NCBI GenBank assembly: GCA_947452665.1
Contig: CANGEH010000094.1
Location: 1-7,909 of the forward strand
Reading direction: 5' to 3'
DNA length: 7,909 bases
Origin: Caulobacteraceae bacterium
Lineage (GTDB): Bacteria > Pseudomonadota > Alphaproteobacteria > Caulobacterales > Caulobacteraceae
The position numbers and the translations under genes are program-made. Of this stretch, positions 1 to 5,702 are shown piece after piece (positions within the stretch are counted from its first letter, which is position 1; each line of letters begins with the position of its first letter). A model generated the notes under the pieces. It did not search any database. It was not told the origin of the DNA and saw nothing but the letters and a program-made list of their open reading frames with translations.

Positions 1-831
1 CATCCGCTCTTCGCGCTTGCCAACCGGGGGGCCCAGCGCAATCCAGGACCGGCCGCGCACGCCAAACATCAAAAAGCTTTCCCCCGAGGGCGAAAACAAG
101 AAGCGCTTATCGCCCAATAGGGCCAGATTAGCGTCAGGCCCGGAGCCTTCCGCAGTCGCCAGTATCGCGCGTACCTTGGCAAAGCTGGGGTCATCATCGC
201 CAACCACCGGCGGCGCGGCCGGGGTCGAGATCAGTCTCCAGATGCCGATGGCCATAAACAGGATCGATACACCAGCCGATGCACGCAAGGCGCGGCTAGC
301 ATCATCATCGGCAACGACGCGCCACCACAATTCATCGGAATAATCGACATTGCTAAACGACCAATAGGCCAAGAACCCGCTGCCCGCGATCGCCGCTAGG
401 GCCGACAGCATCCAGCCCGGCGTAATCTCCATCCGCGTTAGACGCGCTTTTCGTGGAAAGGCCGCGCGTAAGGGCGCCAAGACCAGACCGACCAAGGCTA
501 GGGCGGTTGTCTCTTCCCAGTTGAAACCCTTTAGCAAGGCCAAGACCGCACCCAAGCCCAATAGGCCAACCGTTGCCGCCCAGGCCGCATCCAGTCGCCG
601 GCTAAGGCCAAAGGCCAACAAGACCAAGATCAGGCCCAAAATGCTGGAGAGAAAATGGCTGACCTCAATGATCGAGAGCGGAGCCAATTGTGTCAGCCAG
701 CGCAGTCTTTCGGGCGAAGACGGCGTTGCCCCTGAGGCAAGCAACATCAGGCCTGCGCCCAATGTGATAATGGCAGCCAGGTTGGGGGCCAAGGCCAAGG
801 CGGCAGACTTCAGGTCCTGGGACCAGCGCAT
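1..831 (-). CDS. mprF: MprF-type lysyl-phosphatidylglycerol synthase lacking the flippase half (partial, C-terminus off left edge)
   Basis: The first 277 codons are read, with no stop before the left edge. The family transfers an amino acid (usually lysine) from aminoacyl-tRNA to phosphatidylglycerol in the inner membrane, lowering negative surface charge and giving resistance to cationic peptides. About six hydrophobic segments are visible near residues 10-33, 50-76, 84-100, 108-120, 139-158 and 183-200. They are followed by the cytosolic transferase domain start, with family-typical strings SHFLSS (58-63), GLSRRLDAAW (75-84), DELWWR (166-171), DANLALLGDKRFLF (233-246) and GVRGRSWIALG (257-267). 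Full-length MprF is about 840-870 residues, with an N-terminal flippase of roughly 300. Here the ORF opens at the synthase side: the only in-frame ATG is at 831-829, an in-frame TGA lies at 864-862, and no ATG, GTG or TTG lies between them. No strong Shine-Dalgarno is seen. Family call is firm; the amino acid transferred is unknown. Confidence 0.85.
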   Translation of the reverse strand, partial: MRWSQDLKSAALALAPNLAAIITLGAGLMLLASGATPSSPERLRWLTQLAPLSIIEVSHFLSSILGLILVLLAFGLSRRLDAAWAATVGLLGLGAVLALLKGFNWEETTALALVGLVLAPLRAAFPRKARLTRMEITPGWMLSALAAIAGSGFLAYWSFSNVDYSDELWWRVVADDDASRALRASAGVSILFMAIGIWRLISTPAAPPVVGDDDPSFAKVRAILATAEGSGPDANLALLGDKRFLFSPSGESFLMFGVRGRSWIALGPPVGKREERM

Positions 832-922
832 ACGAATCCATTCATGTCCATTGTCATGCCATCATACCGTCAATTCTAAGGCGAATTCGTGGCAATCTGG
901 TCAGTGGCGGAATAAGGCGGTC

Positions 923-939
923 TCAAACAAACGTTTTGA
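923..939. promoter_or_regulatory. Inverted repeat resembling a PsrA-type (TetR family) fatty-acid operator
   Basis: The site reads TCAAAC-AAAC-GTTTTGA, with arms of 6 and 7 bases that pair apart from one extra T in the right arm. It contains a perfect 8-base palindrome, AAACGTTT (929-936). The described PsrA box of pseudomonads is G/CAAAC(N2-4)GTTTG/C. CAAAC-N4-GTTTT here matches except at the last base, and a G follows one base later. It lies about 70 bases before the first gene of an acyl-CoA metabolic operon, a sensible place for an acyl-CoA-responsive repressor. No regulator gene is in the window, so this is a candidate only. Confidence 0.35.
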
Positions 940-992
940 AGGCTTGCTCCCCGGCCTTGCCGCGTTAAACTCACCCTAACATTCGATCCATG

Positions 993-998
993 AAGGAC
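993..998 (+). promoter_or_regulatory. Ribosome binding site deciding the start of the first acyl-CoA dehydrogenase
   Basis: AAGGAC lies nine bases before the ATG at 1008. The alternative in-frame ATG at 990 has no purine-rich element upstream and would place this Shine-Dalgarno inside the gene. The start at 1008 is therefore preferred. Confidence 0.6.
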
Positions 999-1007
999 AC
1001 GTTACCT

Positions 1008-2195
1008 ATGGCTAGCCTTGAGGATTTTCGCGCCGAGACCCGCACCTGGCTGGAGGCCAATTGTCCCGCCTCCATGCGCACACCGATGACCGGCGAGGAA
1101 ACGCCCTGGGGCGGGCGCAAGGGCAAGTTCAAAAACCCAGACAGCAAGATCTGGCTCGACCGCATGGCGGCCAAGGGCTGGACCGCGCCAACCTGGCCCA
1201 AGGCCTATGGCGGCGGCGGTCTGACGCGCGAAGAAGCCAAGGTGCTGGATCAGGAAATGGCCCGCATCAAGGCGCGGCCTGCCCTGTTCTCGTTCGGCAT
1301 CTGGATGCTGGGCCCAGTGCTTTTGGAATATGCCACCGAAGAGCAAAAACTCGCCCACCTTCCCGGCATAATCAGCGGCGAAACCCGCTGGTGCCAGGGC
1401 TATTCCGAACCGGGCGCTGGCTCTGACCTCGCCGCCTTGCAAACCCGGGCCGAGGACAAGGGCGATCATTATCTGATCAATGGCCAGAAGGTCTGGACCT
1501 CCTATGCCGATCAGGCCGACTGGATCTTTTGTCTGGTCCGCACCGACAACACCAAGAAGCATGAGGGCATTTCGTTTGTCCTGTTTGACATGACCTCGCC
1601 CGGCGTTGAGCCGCGTCCGATCAAGCTCATCAGCGGCGAGTCCCCCTTCTGCGAAACCTTCTTTACCGATGTGAAGGTGCCCAAGGCCCAGCTGGTCGGC
1701 AAGCTCAATGGCGGTTGGGAAATCGCCAAGCGCCTGTTGCAATATGAGCGCCAAAACATCTCGGCTGGCGGGTTTGGCGGCGCTGCCGGACTTGAACTGG
1801 AAGAGGTCGCGCGCGGCCATATTGGCGAAGAAAACGGCCAAATTGCCGATGCCGATCTGCGCGGCCGCATTGCCGCCCATAAGATGGATGCCAAGGCGTT
1901 TTCCTTGACCGTTCGCCGCGTCGAGCAAGAATCCAAGGCCGGCGGCACAATCAGCCCCGCCACCTCGATCATCAAATATGCCGCCGCCAAGCTTAATCAG
2001 GACAAGTATGAGCTCTTGATCGAGTCCATGGGCCACCAGGGCCTGGGCTGGGACGGCGAAGGCTTTGACAAGGACGAGCTGCGCGAAACCCGCGCCTGGC
2101 TGCGCTCCAAGGGCAATTCCATCGAGGGCGGCACGTCTGAGATCAATCTGAACGTGGTGGCCAAGCGCGTGCTTGGCCTGCTGGATCACCAGTAA
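1008..2195 (+). CDS. Acyl-CoA dehydrogenase, subunit with catalytic-glutamate candidate (395 aa)
   Basis: Acyl-CoA dehydrogenases are soluble FAD enzymes that make a trans-2-enoyl-CoA and pass electrons to ETF. Length is normal for the family. From the chosen start, residues 1-115 form the N-terminal helical region, including GWTAPTWPKAYGG (57-69). The flavin-contacting SEPGAGSDL is at 133-141 in the middle beta domain, followed by VWTSYADQADW (162-172). The C-terminal helical domain ends in SIEGGTSEINLNVVAKRVLG (371-390). Glu373 lies where the catalytic base of medium-chain dehydrogenases sits, so it is the base candidate. The domain lacks the usual RxQFG...FQ...QH FAD adenine-side signature that the second dehydrogenase (2825-3961) has, which suggests that the two form one heteromer. 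It is first in the operon, and the next gene starts five bases after its stop. An in-frame ATG at 990 would add six residues. The substrate cannot be told from sequence; fatty, cyclic or steroid side-chain acyl-CoA are all possible. Confidence 0.93.
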   Translation: MASLEDFRAETRTWLEANCPASMRTPMTGEETPWGGRKGKFKNPDSKIWLDRMAAKGWTAPTWPKAYGGGGLTREEAKVLDQEMARIKARPALFSFGIWMLGPVLLEYATEEQKLAHLPGIISGETRWCQGYSEPGAGSDLAALQTRAEDKGDHYLINGQKVWTSYADQADWIFCLVRTDNTKKHEGISFVLFDMTSPGVEPRPIKLISGESPFCETFFTDVKVPKAQLVGKLNGGWEIAKRLLQYERQNISAGGFGGAAGLELEEVARGHIGEENGQIADADLRGRIAAHKMDAKAFSLTVRRVEQESKAGGTISPATSIIKYAAAKLNQDKYELLIESMGHQGLGWDGEGFDKDELRETRAWLRSKGNSIEGGTSEINLNVVAKRVLGLLDHQ

Positions 2196-2200
2196 ACCCG

Positions 2201-2809
2201 ATGGCCAGCCTGACCTTCTGGTTTGAATTTGCCTCGACCTATTCCTACCCCGCTGCCCATCGCATAGAGGCCTTGGCCGCGGCGGCGGGGGTTGAGGTGA
2301 TCTGGCGGCCGTTTCAGCTCGGCCCGCTCTTGCATGCTCAACAAGGCATGACCGATAGCCCGTTCAATGTGGTCCCGGTCAAGGGGACCTATATGTGGCG
2401 CGACATGCACCGGGTTTGCGGTGAACTTGGCCTGCCCTTGCAAGCGCCTAGCCGCTTTCCGCGCAATGGCTTTCATGCCGCCCGCATTGTTCTGGCGGAC
2501 AAGACTCCCGGCTGGGCCGCGACCTTTACCAAGGCGGTCTATGCCGCAAACTTCGCAGGGGACTTGGAAATCTCTGAACCTGAAGTGCTGCACGGCCTGA
2601 TCAGCGCACTCGGCGCTGACCCCGACACGGTACTGGCCTTGGCCAATAGCGACACGACCAAGGCCGAATTGAAGGCCAATACTGCCGAGGCGGCCGAGCG
2701 CGGCCTGTTCGGCAGCCCCAGTTTTACCACCCCAGACGGCGAATTGTTCTGGGGCAATGATCGGCTGGAACAGGCGATTGCCTGGGCCGCCCAAACCCAA
2801 TCGCGATAA
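2201..2809 (+). CDS. 2-hydroxychromene-2-carboxylate isomerase-like, DsbA/GST-kappa thioredoxin-fold protein (202 aa)
   Basis: The protein matches the 2-hydroxychromene-2-carboxylate isomerase (HCCA isomerase, NahD-like) branch of the DsbA family, which is glutathione-dependent and related to kappa-class GSTs. The first strand and loop, FWFEFASTYSY (6-16), hold Ser12 where NahD-type enzymes have the serine that engages glutathione; there is no CXXC redox motif. An all-helical insert includes KGTYMWRDM (61-69). The cis-proline loop GSPSF is at 171-175, followed by ELFWGNDRLEQ (181-191). All are typical, and the length is normal (about 200). No signal peptide is seen, so it should be cytosolic. 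It starts five bases after the preceding stop with no clear Shine-Dalgarno, suggesting translational coupling. NahD acts in naphthalene breakdown, but no ring-cleavage genes are here, so the true reaction is unknown. A glutathione-dependent isomerase or a detoxification role for reactive enoyl-CoA products are both possible. Confidence 0.85.
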   Translation: MASLTFWFEFASTYSYPAAHRIEALAAAAGVEVIWRPFQLGPLLHAQQGMTDSPFNVVPVKGTYMWRDMHRVCGELGLPLQAPSRFPRNGFHAARIVLADKTPGWAATFTKAVYAANFAGDLEISEPEVLHGLISALGADPDTVLALANSDTTKAELKANTAEAAERGLFGSPSFTTPDGELFWGNDRLEQAIAWAAQTQSR

Positions 2810-2824
2810 GAGGAAGACACGCCC

Positions 2825-3961
2825 ATGGCGATCTTGAACGAAGAACAGGTCATGCTGCGCGACGCAGCCAAGGACTGGGCCCAGGAAAAATCGCCCGTCA
2901 GCGCCCTGCGCAAGCTGCGCGAGGCCAAGAGCGAGATCGGCTTTGATCCGGCGCTTTGGCAGGACATGGCCCAGATGGGCTGGGCCGGGGTGATTATCCC
3001 CGAAAGCCATGGCGGCGCTGATTTTGGCTATCGTAGTTTGGGCCTTGTGCTGGAAGAGACCGGCCGCACCCTGACCGCCTCGCCCTTGGTCTCTACGGCC
3101 TTGACCGTGGCCAGCGCCCTGATCCTTGGCGGCAACGCCCATCAACAGGCCGCCTGGCTGCCCAAGATTGCCGCGGGTGAGATTGTCGCCAGCCTGGCCG
3201 TCGATGAAACCGCCCACCATGCGCCAAGCAAGATTGCCCTAACGGCGACCAAGTCGGGTGATGGCTATATGCTGAACGGCAAAAAGACCTTTGTGCTTGA
3301 GGGCCTAGCCGCAGACCTCCTGATCGTGGCGGCCCGCACCAGCGGCGCTCATGCCGATGAGGCCGGGATCACCCTGTTCCTTGTCGAGGCCAGCGCCAAG
3401 GGCATTAGCCGTCATGGCCTGCACATGATCGACCATCGCGGCGTGGCCAATATCAGTTTTGACAAGGTCAGCGTCCATAGCGATGCCGTGCTCGGCACAG
3501 TCGATGGCGGCTTTGGCGTTTTGGAAGCTACTTTAGACCGGGCCCGGATCGGCCTTGCCGCTGAGATGATCGGCACAGCCACCCAGGCCTTTGAGATCAC
3601 GCTCGATTATCTCAAGACCCGCACCCAATTTGGCCAGGGCATTGGCACCTTCCAGGCCCTGCAACACCGCGCAGCCAAGCTTTATACCGATCTGGAACTG
3701 GCTAGGTCCTGCGTTCAAGCCGCGCTCGATGCTTTGGATGACAAGACCAATGATGTCCGCGCCCTAGCCTCGCTTGCCAAGGCCAAGGTTGGTGACGTGC
3801 TGCATCTCGCCTCCAATGAAATGGTGCAGATGCATGGCGGCATTGGCATGACCGACGCCCATGATGCGGGCCTCTATATGAAGCGCGCGCGGGTGGCCGA
3901 GGCCAGTTTTGGCGGATCGTCCTTTCACCGCGACCGCTATGCCAAGCTGGGTGGGTTCTAG
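2825..3961 (+). CDS. Acyl-CoA dehydrogenase, FAD-adenine-side partner subunit (378 aa)
   Basis: This second acyl-CoA dehydrogenase paralogue has normal length and a good Shine-Dalgarno, AGAGGAAG (2809-2816), eight bases before the ATG. The N-terminal helices include EEQVMLRDAA (6-15) and GWAGVIIPESHGG (52-64). The C-terminal domain carries the FAD-binding signature RTQFGQGIGTFQALQH (266-281) and QMHGGIGMTDAHDAG (335-349), both classic for the family. By contrast, the beta-domain motif T/SEP..GSD is degraded to VDETAHHAPSK (126-136). The C-terminus ends in FHRDRYAKLGGF without an EGT-type catalytic glutamate. These are the parts the first dehydrogenase has, and the parts kept here are those it lacks. 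The likely role is the partner subunit of a heterotetrameric acyl-CoA dehydrogenase, comparable in logic to FadE pairs of steroid side-chain oxidation and PimC/PimD. Fifteen bases separate it from the isomerase gene and four from the next. Substrate unknown. Confidence 0.92.
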   Translation: MAILNEEQVMLRDAAKDWAQEKSPVSALRKLREAKSEIGFDPALWQDMAQMGWAGVIIPESHGGADFGYRSLGLVLEETGRTLTASPLVSTALTVASALILGGNAHQQAAWLPKIAAGEIVASLAVDETAHHAPSKIALTATKSGDGYMLNGKKTFVLEGLAADLLIVAARTSGAHADEAGITLFLVEASAKGISRHGLHMIDHRGVANISFDKVSVHSDAVLGTVDGGFGVLEATLDRARIGLAAEMIGTATQAFEITLDYLKTRTQFGQGIGTFQALQHRAAKLYTDLELARSCVQAALDALDDKTNDVRALASLAKAKVGDVLHLASNEMVQMHGGIGMTDAHDAGLYMKRARVAEASFGGSSFHRDRYAKLGGF

Positions 3962-3965
3962 ACCC

Positions 3966-4817
3966 ATGCAGGTCACGGGCGCGGTTGCGGTCATTACTGG
4001 CGGGGCTTCGGGCATAGGCCTTGGCATTGCCACGGCCCTGGCCAAGCGGGGCGCCAAGGTCATTCTGGCCGATATCCAGTCTGATCGTGCCGCAGAAGCC
4101 GCAAAGGCGCTGAGCGATCAGGGTCTGGCCGCCAAGAGCGCAAGCCTTGACGTGACCGAGACCGAAAGCTGGACCGCCTTGGTGACGCTTGCCCCCACCT
4201 TGTTTGGCCAGCCGGTCCAGATGCTGTTCAATAATGCCGGGGTCGGCATGCGCGGCACAGTGCACCAGACGCAGCGCCATATGTGGGACTGGTCATTCGC
4301 CGTTAATGTCACCGGGGCCTATACTGGCGTTGCTAGTTTTGCCCCCGGCATGTTGGCCAGTGGCCTGGACTGCAAAATCGTCAACACCGCCTCCGAACAC
4401 GCGCTTGGCCTGCCAGAAAGCCAGCGCGGCGGCATCTTGGCCCCCTATACCTCGGCCAAGCATGCCCTGATGGGCTATAGTCTGTGTATGCGGCGTGATT
4501 TTGCAGGCACTAATATCAGCGCTGGCGTCATCTGCCCCGGCGTGGTGGTCAGCGATATCTGGGATTCCTTGCGCCATCGTCAGGCCCGGTTTGGCGGCCC
4601 GCGCGAAGTGCCGACTGAAGTCGCGGCGCAAATGATCGCCACCGCCCAAGCTAAGGGCATAGGCTGGGAAACCGCGGGTGAGCGCATTGCCGATCAGGTT
4701 GAGGATGACCAGTTCTTCATCTTTACCAATGGTCCCGACGAGACCGAGGTCGCAACCGACTATCAAACCGAAATCATGGCGGCCCTTGACGCTTTCAATA
4801 GCCGTTATGGCCGCTAG
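3966..4817 (+). CDS. Short-chain dehydrogenase/reductase, classical NAD-type (283 aa)
   Basis: A cytosolic Rossmann-fold oxidoreductase of the classical SDR family. The nucleotide-binding TGGASGIG is at residues 11-18. An acidic residue at the end of the second strand (Asp36 in VILAD) favours NAD(H) over NADP(H). The NNAG motif is at 89-92. The catalytic serine candidate is Ser143 in NTASEHA, with Tyr161 and Lys165 in YTSAK. PGVVVSD (191-197) follows strand six. At 283 residues it is slightly longer than the 250 of minimal members, with an extended C-terminal region. The ATG at 3966 lies four bases after the preceding stop, and its GGGTGGG (3949-3955) lies inside that gene. An in-frame ATG at 3909 would add 19 residues overlapping the dehydrogenase and upstream of the first Rossmann strand, so it is rejected. 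In this operon it could oxidise the 3-hydroxyacyl-CoA or another alcohol of the substrate; which one is inference. Confidence 0.9.
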   Translation: MQVTGAVAVITGGASGIGLGIATALAKRGAKVILADIQSDRAAEAAKALSDQGLAAKSASLDVTETESWTALVTLAPTLFGQPVQMLFNNAGVGMRGTVHQTQRHMWDWSFAVNVTGAYTGVASFAPGMLASGLDCKIVNTASEHALGLPESQRGGILAPYTSAKHALMGYSLCMRRDFAGTNISAGVICPGVVVSDIWDSLRHRQARFGGPREVPTEVAAQMIATAQAKGIGWETAGERIADQVEDDQFFIFTNGPDETEVATDYQTEIMAALDAFNSRYGR

Positions 4818-4864
4818 AGCCATGCTCCCCGCTTCTTCACCGCAGATTTAACAAGAGTAATCCC

Positions 4865-5641
4865 ATGCTGAATGTCGAAATTGACGGGCCCGTTGCGACC
4901 CTGACCCTAAACCGTCCTGAGGCCATGAATGCCTTGTCACGGGCCATGCGCACGGCCTTGCGCGATGCTCTGGTCAAGCTGGATGCCGATGACAGTGTGC
5001 GCGCCATTGTCCTGACCGGCGCAGGCCGGGCATTTTGCGCAGGCCTGGACCTTAAGGAGCTCGGCACCGAGGAAGGCGCGCTAGGCAGCGCAGTTGGCAC
5101 CGACCCAGCAGCCAATCCGGTTGCGGCCATGGATGCCTGTAAAAAGCCGATCATTGGCGCGATCAATGGCGCAGCGATTACCGGCGGTTTTGAGGTCGCG
5201 CTGGCCTGCGACGTGCTGATCGGCTCAACGCTTGCCCGTTTTGCCGACACCCATGCCCGGGTCGGGATCATGCCCGGCTGGGGCCTGTCGCAAAAGCTTA
5301 GCCGCGCCATTGGCATTTCCCGCGCTAAGGAGCTGTCCTTGACCGGCAATTTCCTCGATGCGGCCACCGCTGCCGATTGGGGTCTGATCAATCGGGTGGT
5401 CGAGCCGCAAGACCTGTTGGCCGTCTGCCAAAAACTGGCCGCCGATATGGCCAGCGTGCCCCAGCCTGCGGCGCAAAACTATAAGGCCCTGATCGATGAA
5501 GGCTTTGGCCTGTCCTTCAAGGACGCCGTGGCCCTAGAGGCCAGTGTCTCGCAAAAGCTAAACCCCGGCGTCTCGGCCGCCTCGGTCGCTCAAGCCCGGC
5601 TTGAAGTCACCGCCCGCGGCCGCGACCAGACCGCCAGCTAG
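4865..5641 (+). CDS. Enoyl-CoA hydratase/isomerase family protein with a non-canonical active site (258 aa)
   Basis: A crotonase-fold protein of standard length, expected to be a soluble hexamer acting on enoyl-CoA. An AAGAG element (4853-4857) lies seven bases before the ATG. NRPEAMNALS (16-25) and the oxyanion-hole segments AFCAGLDL (56-63) and AAITGGFEVALACD (103-116) are intact. Glu110 matches the first catalytic glutamate of rat mitochondrial hydratase (Glu144). The second catalytic position (Glu164 in rat, in the PEI motif) aligns with His130 in FADTHARVGIMPGWGLSQKL (126-145). Loss of that glutamate is known in crotonase members that catalyse isomerisation or other reactions, so plain hydration should not be assumed. 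It is last in the cluster, 47 bases after the SDR gene, and a hairpin follows its stop. Simple hydratase activity remains possible, since substrates and water geometry vary in this subfamily. Confidence 0.9.
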   Translation: MLNVEIDGPVATLTLNRPEAMNALSRAMRTALRDALVKLDADDSVRAIVLTGAGRAFCAGLDLKELGTEEGALGSAVGTDPAANPVAAMDACKKPIIGAINGAAITGGFEVALACDVLIGSTLARFADTHARVGIMPGWGLSQKLSRAIGISRAKELSLTGNFLDAATAADWGLINRVVEPQDLLAVCQKLAADMASVPQPAAQNYKALIDEGFGLSFKDAVALEASVSQKLNPGVSAASVAQARLEVTARGRDQTAS

Positions 5642-5648
5642 CAGCATC

Positions 5649-5702
5649 CGCCCTTCCTTGCTTGTTTCAGGGAAGGGCGCGCTTGCGCCTATCAGGCTTT
5701 TT
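5649..5702. terminator. Hairpin region between convergent genes, probable (bidirectional) terminator
   Basis: The perfect 9-base-pair stem CGCCCTTCC (5649-5657) with GGAAGGGCG (5671-5679) has a 13-base loop. A second overlapping stem, GGCGC (5676-5680) with GCGCC (5685-5689), has a four-base GCTT loop; the two cannot form at once. A T-rich tract begins at 5698, eight bases past the second stem and already within the end of the minus-strand gene. No T-run directly abuts the long stem on either strand, so classical rho-independent termination is uncertain. The position between two converging genes supports the call. Confidence 0.5.

Larger units (their letters stand above)
832..1007. promoter_or_regulatory. 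Divergent intergenic control region between the mprF-like gene and the acyl-CoA dehydrogenase operon
   Basis: This is the only sizeable non-coding stretch and must hold the promoters of both divergent units. For the plus-strand operon, two weak sigma70-like candidates can be read. One is TTGTCA (851-856), an 18-base spacer, then TCTAAG (875-880). The other is TTGCTC (944-949), a 16-base spacer, then TAAACT (966-971), which lies downstream of the inverted repeat at 923-939. Neither is close to consensus. No convincing minus-strand promoter was found. The role as a control region is inferred from gene orientation. Confidence 0.45.

Noticed and set aside
600..800. Frequent AAGGCC/GGCCAA words (for example 603-620 and 787-800)
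   Set aside because: They recur in all genes on both strands as Ala-Lys or Leu-Ala codon pairs in the preferred codon set. There is no regular period or conserved unit.
17..979. Plus-strand open frames at 17-343 and 521-979
   Set aside because: The minus strand encodes a clear MprF-type protein across 1-831. The plus frames are Ser/Arg/Lys-rich without motifs.
990..1007. Upstream ATG at 990 as start of the first dehydrogenase
   Set aside because: It has no Shine-Dalgarno, whereas AAGGAC at 993-998 is well placed for the ATG at 1008. The extra residues match no family N-terminus.
1002..2189. Long minus-strand open frame (395 codons) opposite the first acyl-CoA dehydrogenase
   Set aside because: It mirrors a gene with strong family motifs. 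Its residues are low-complexity Gly/Ala/Leu-rich with no recognisable domain, as expected for antisense frames in GC-rich DNA.
2186..3220. Minus-strand open frame (344 codons) spanning the isomerase and the start of the second dehydrogenase
   Set aside because: It crosses two confidently identified plus-strand genes and their junction and has no family motif.
3909..3965. Upstream in-frame ATG at 3909 for the SDR gene
   Set aside because: It would overlap the dehydrogenase by more than 50 bases and add 19 residues before the first Rossmann strand.
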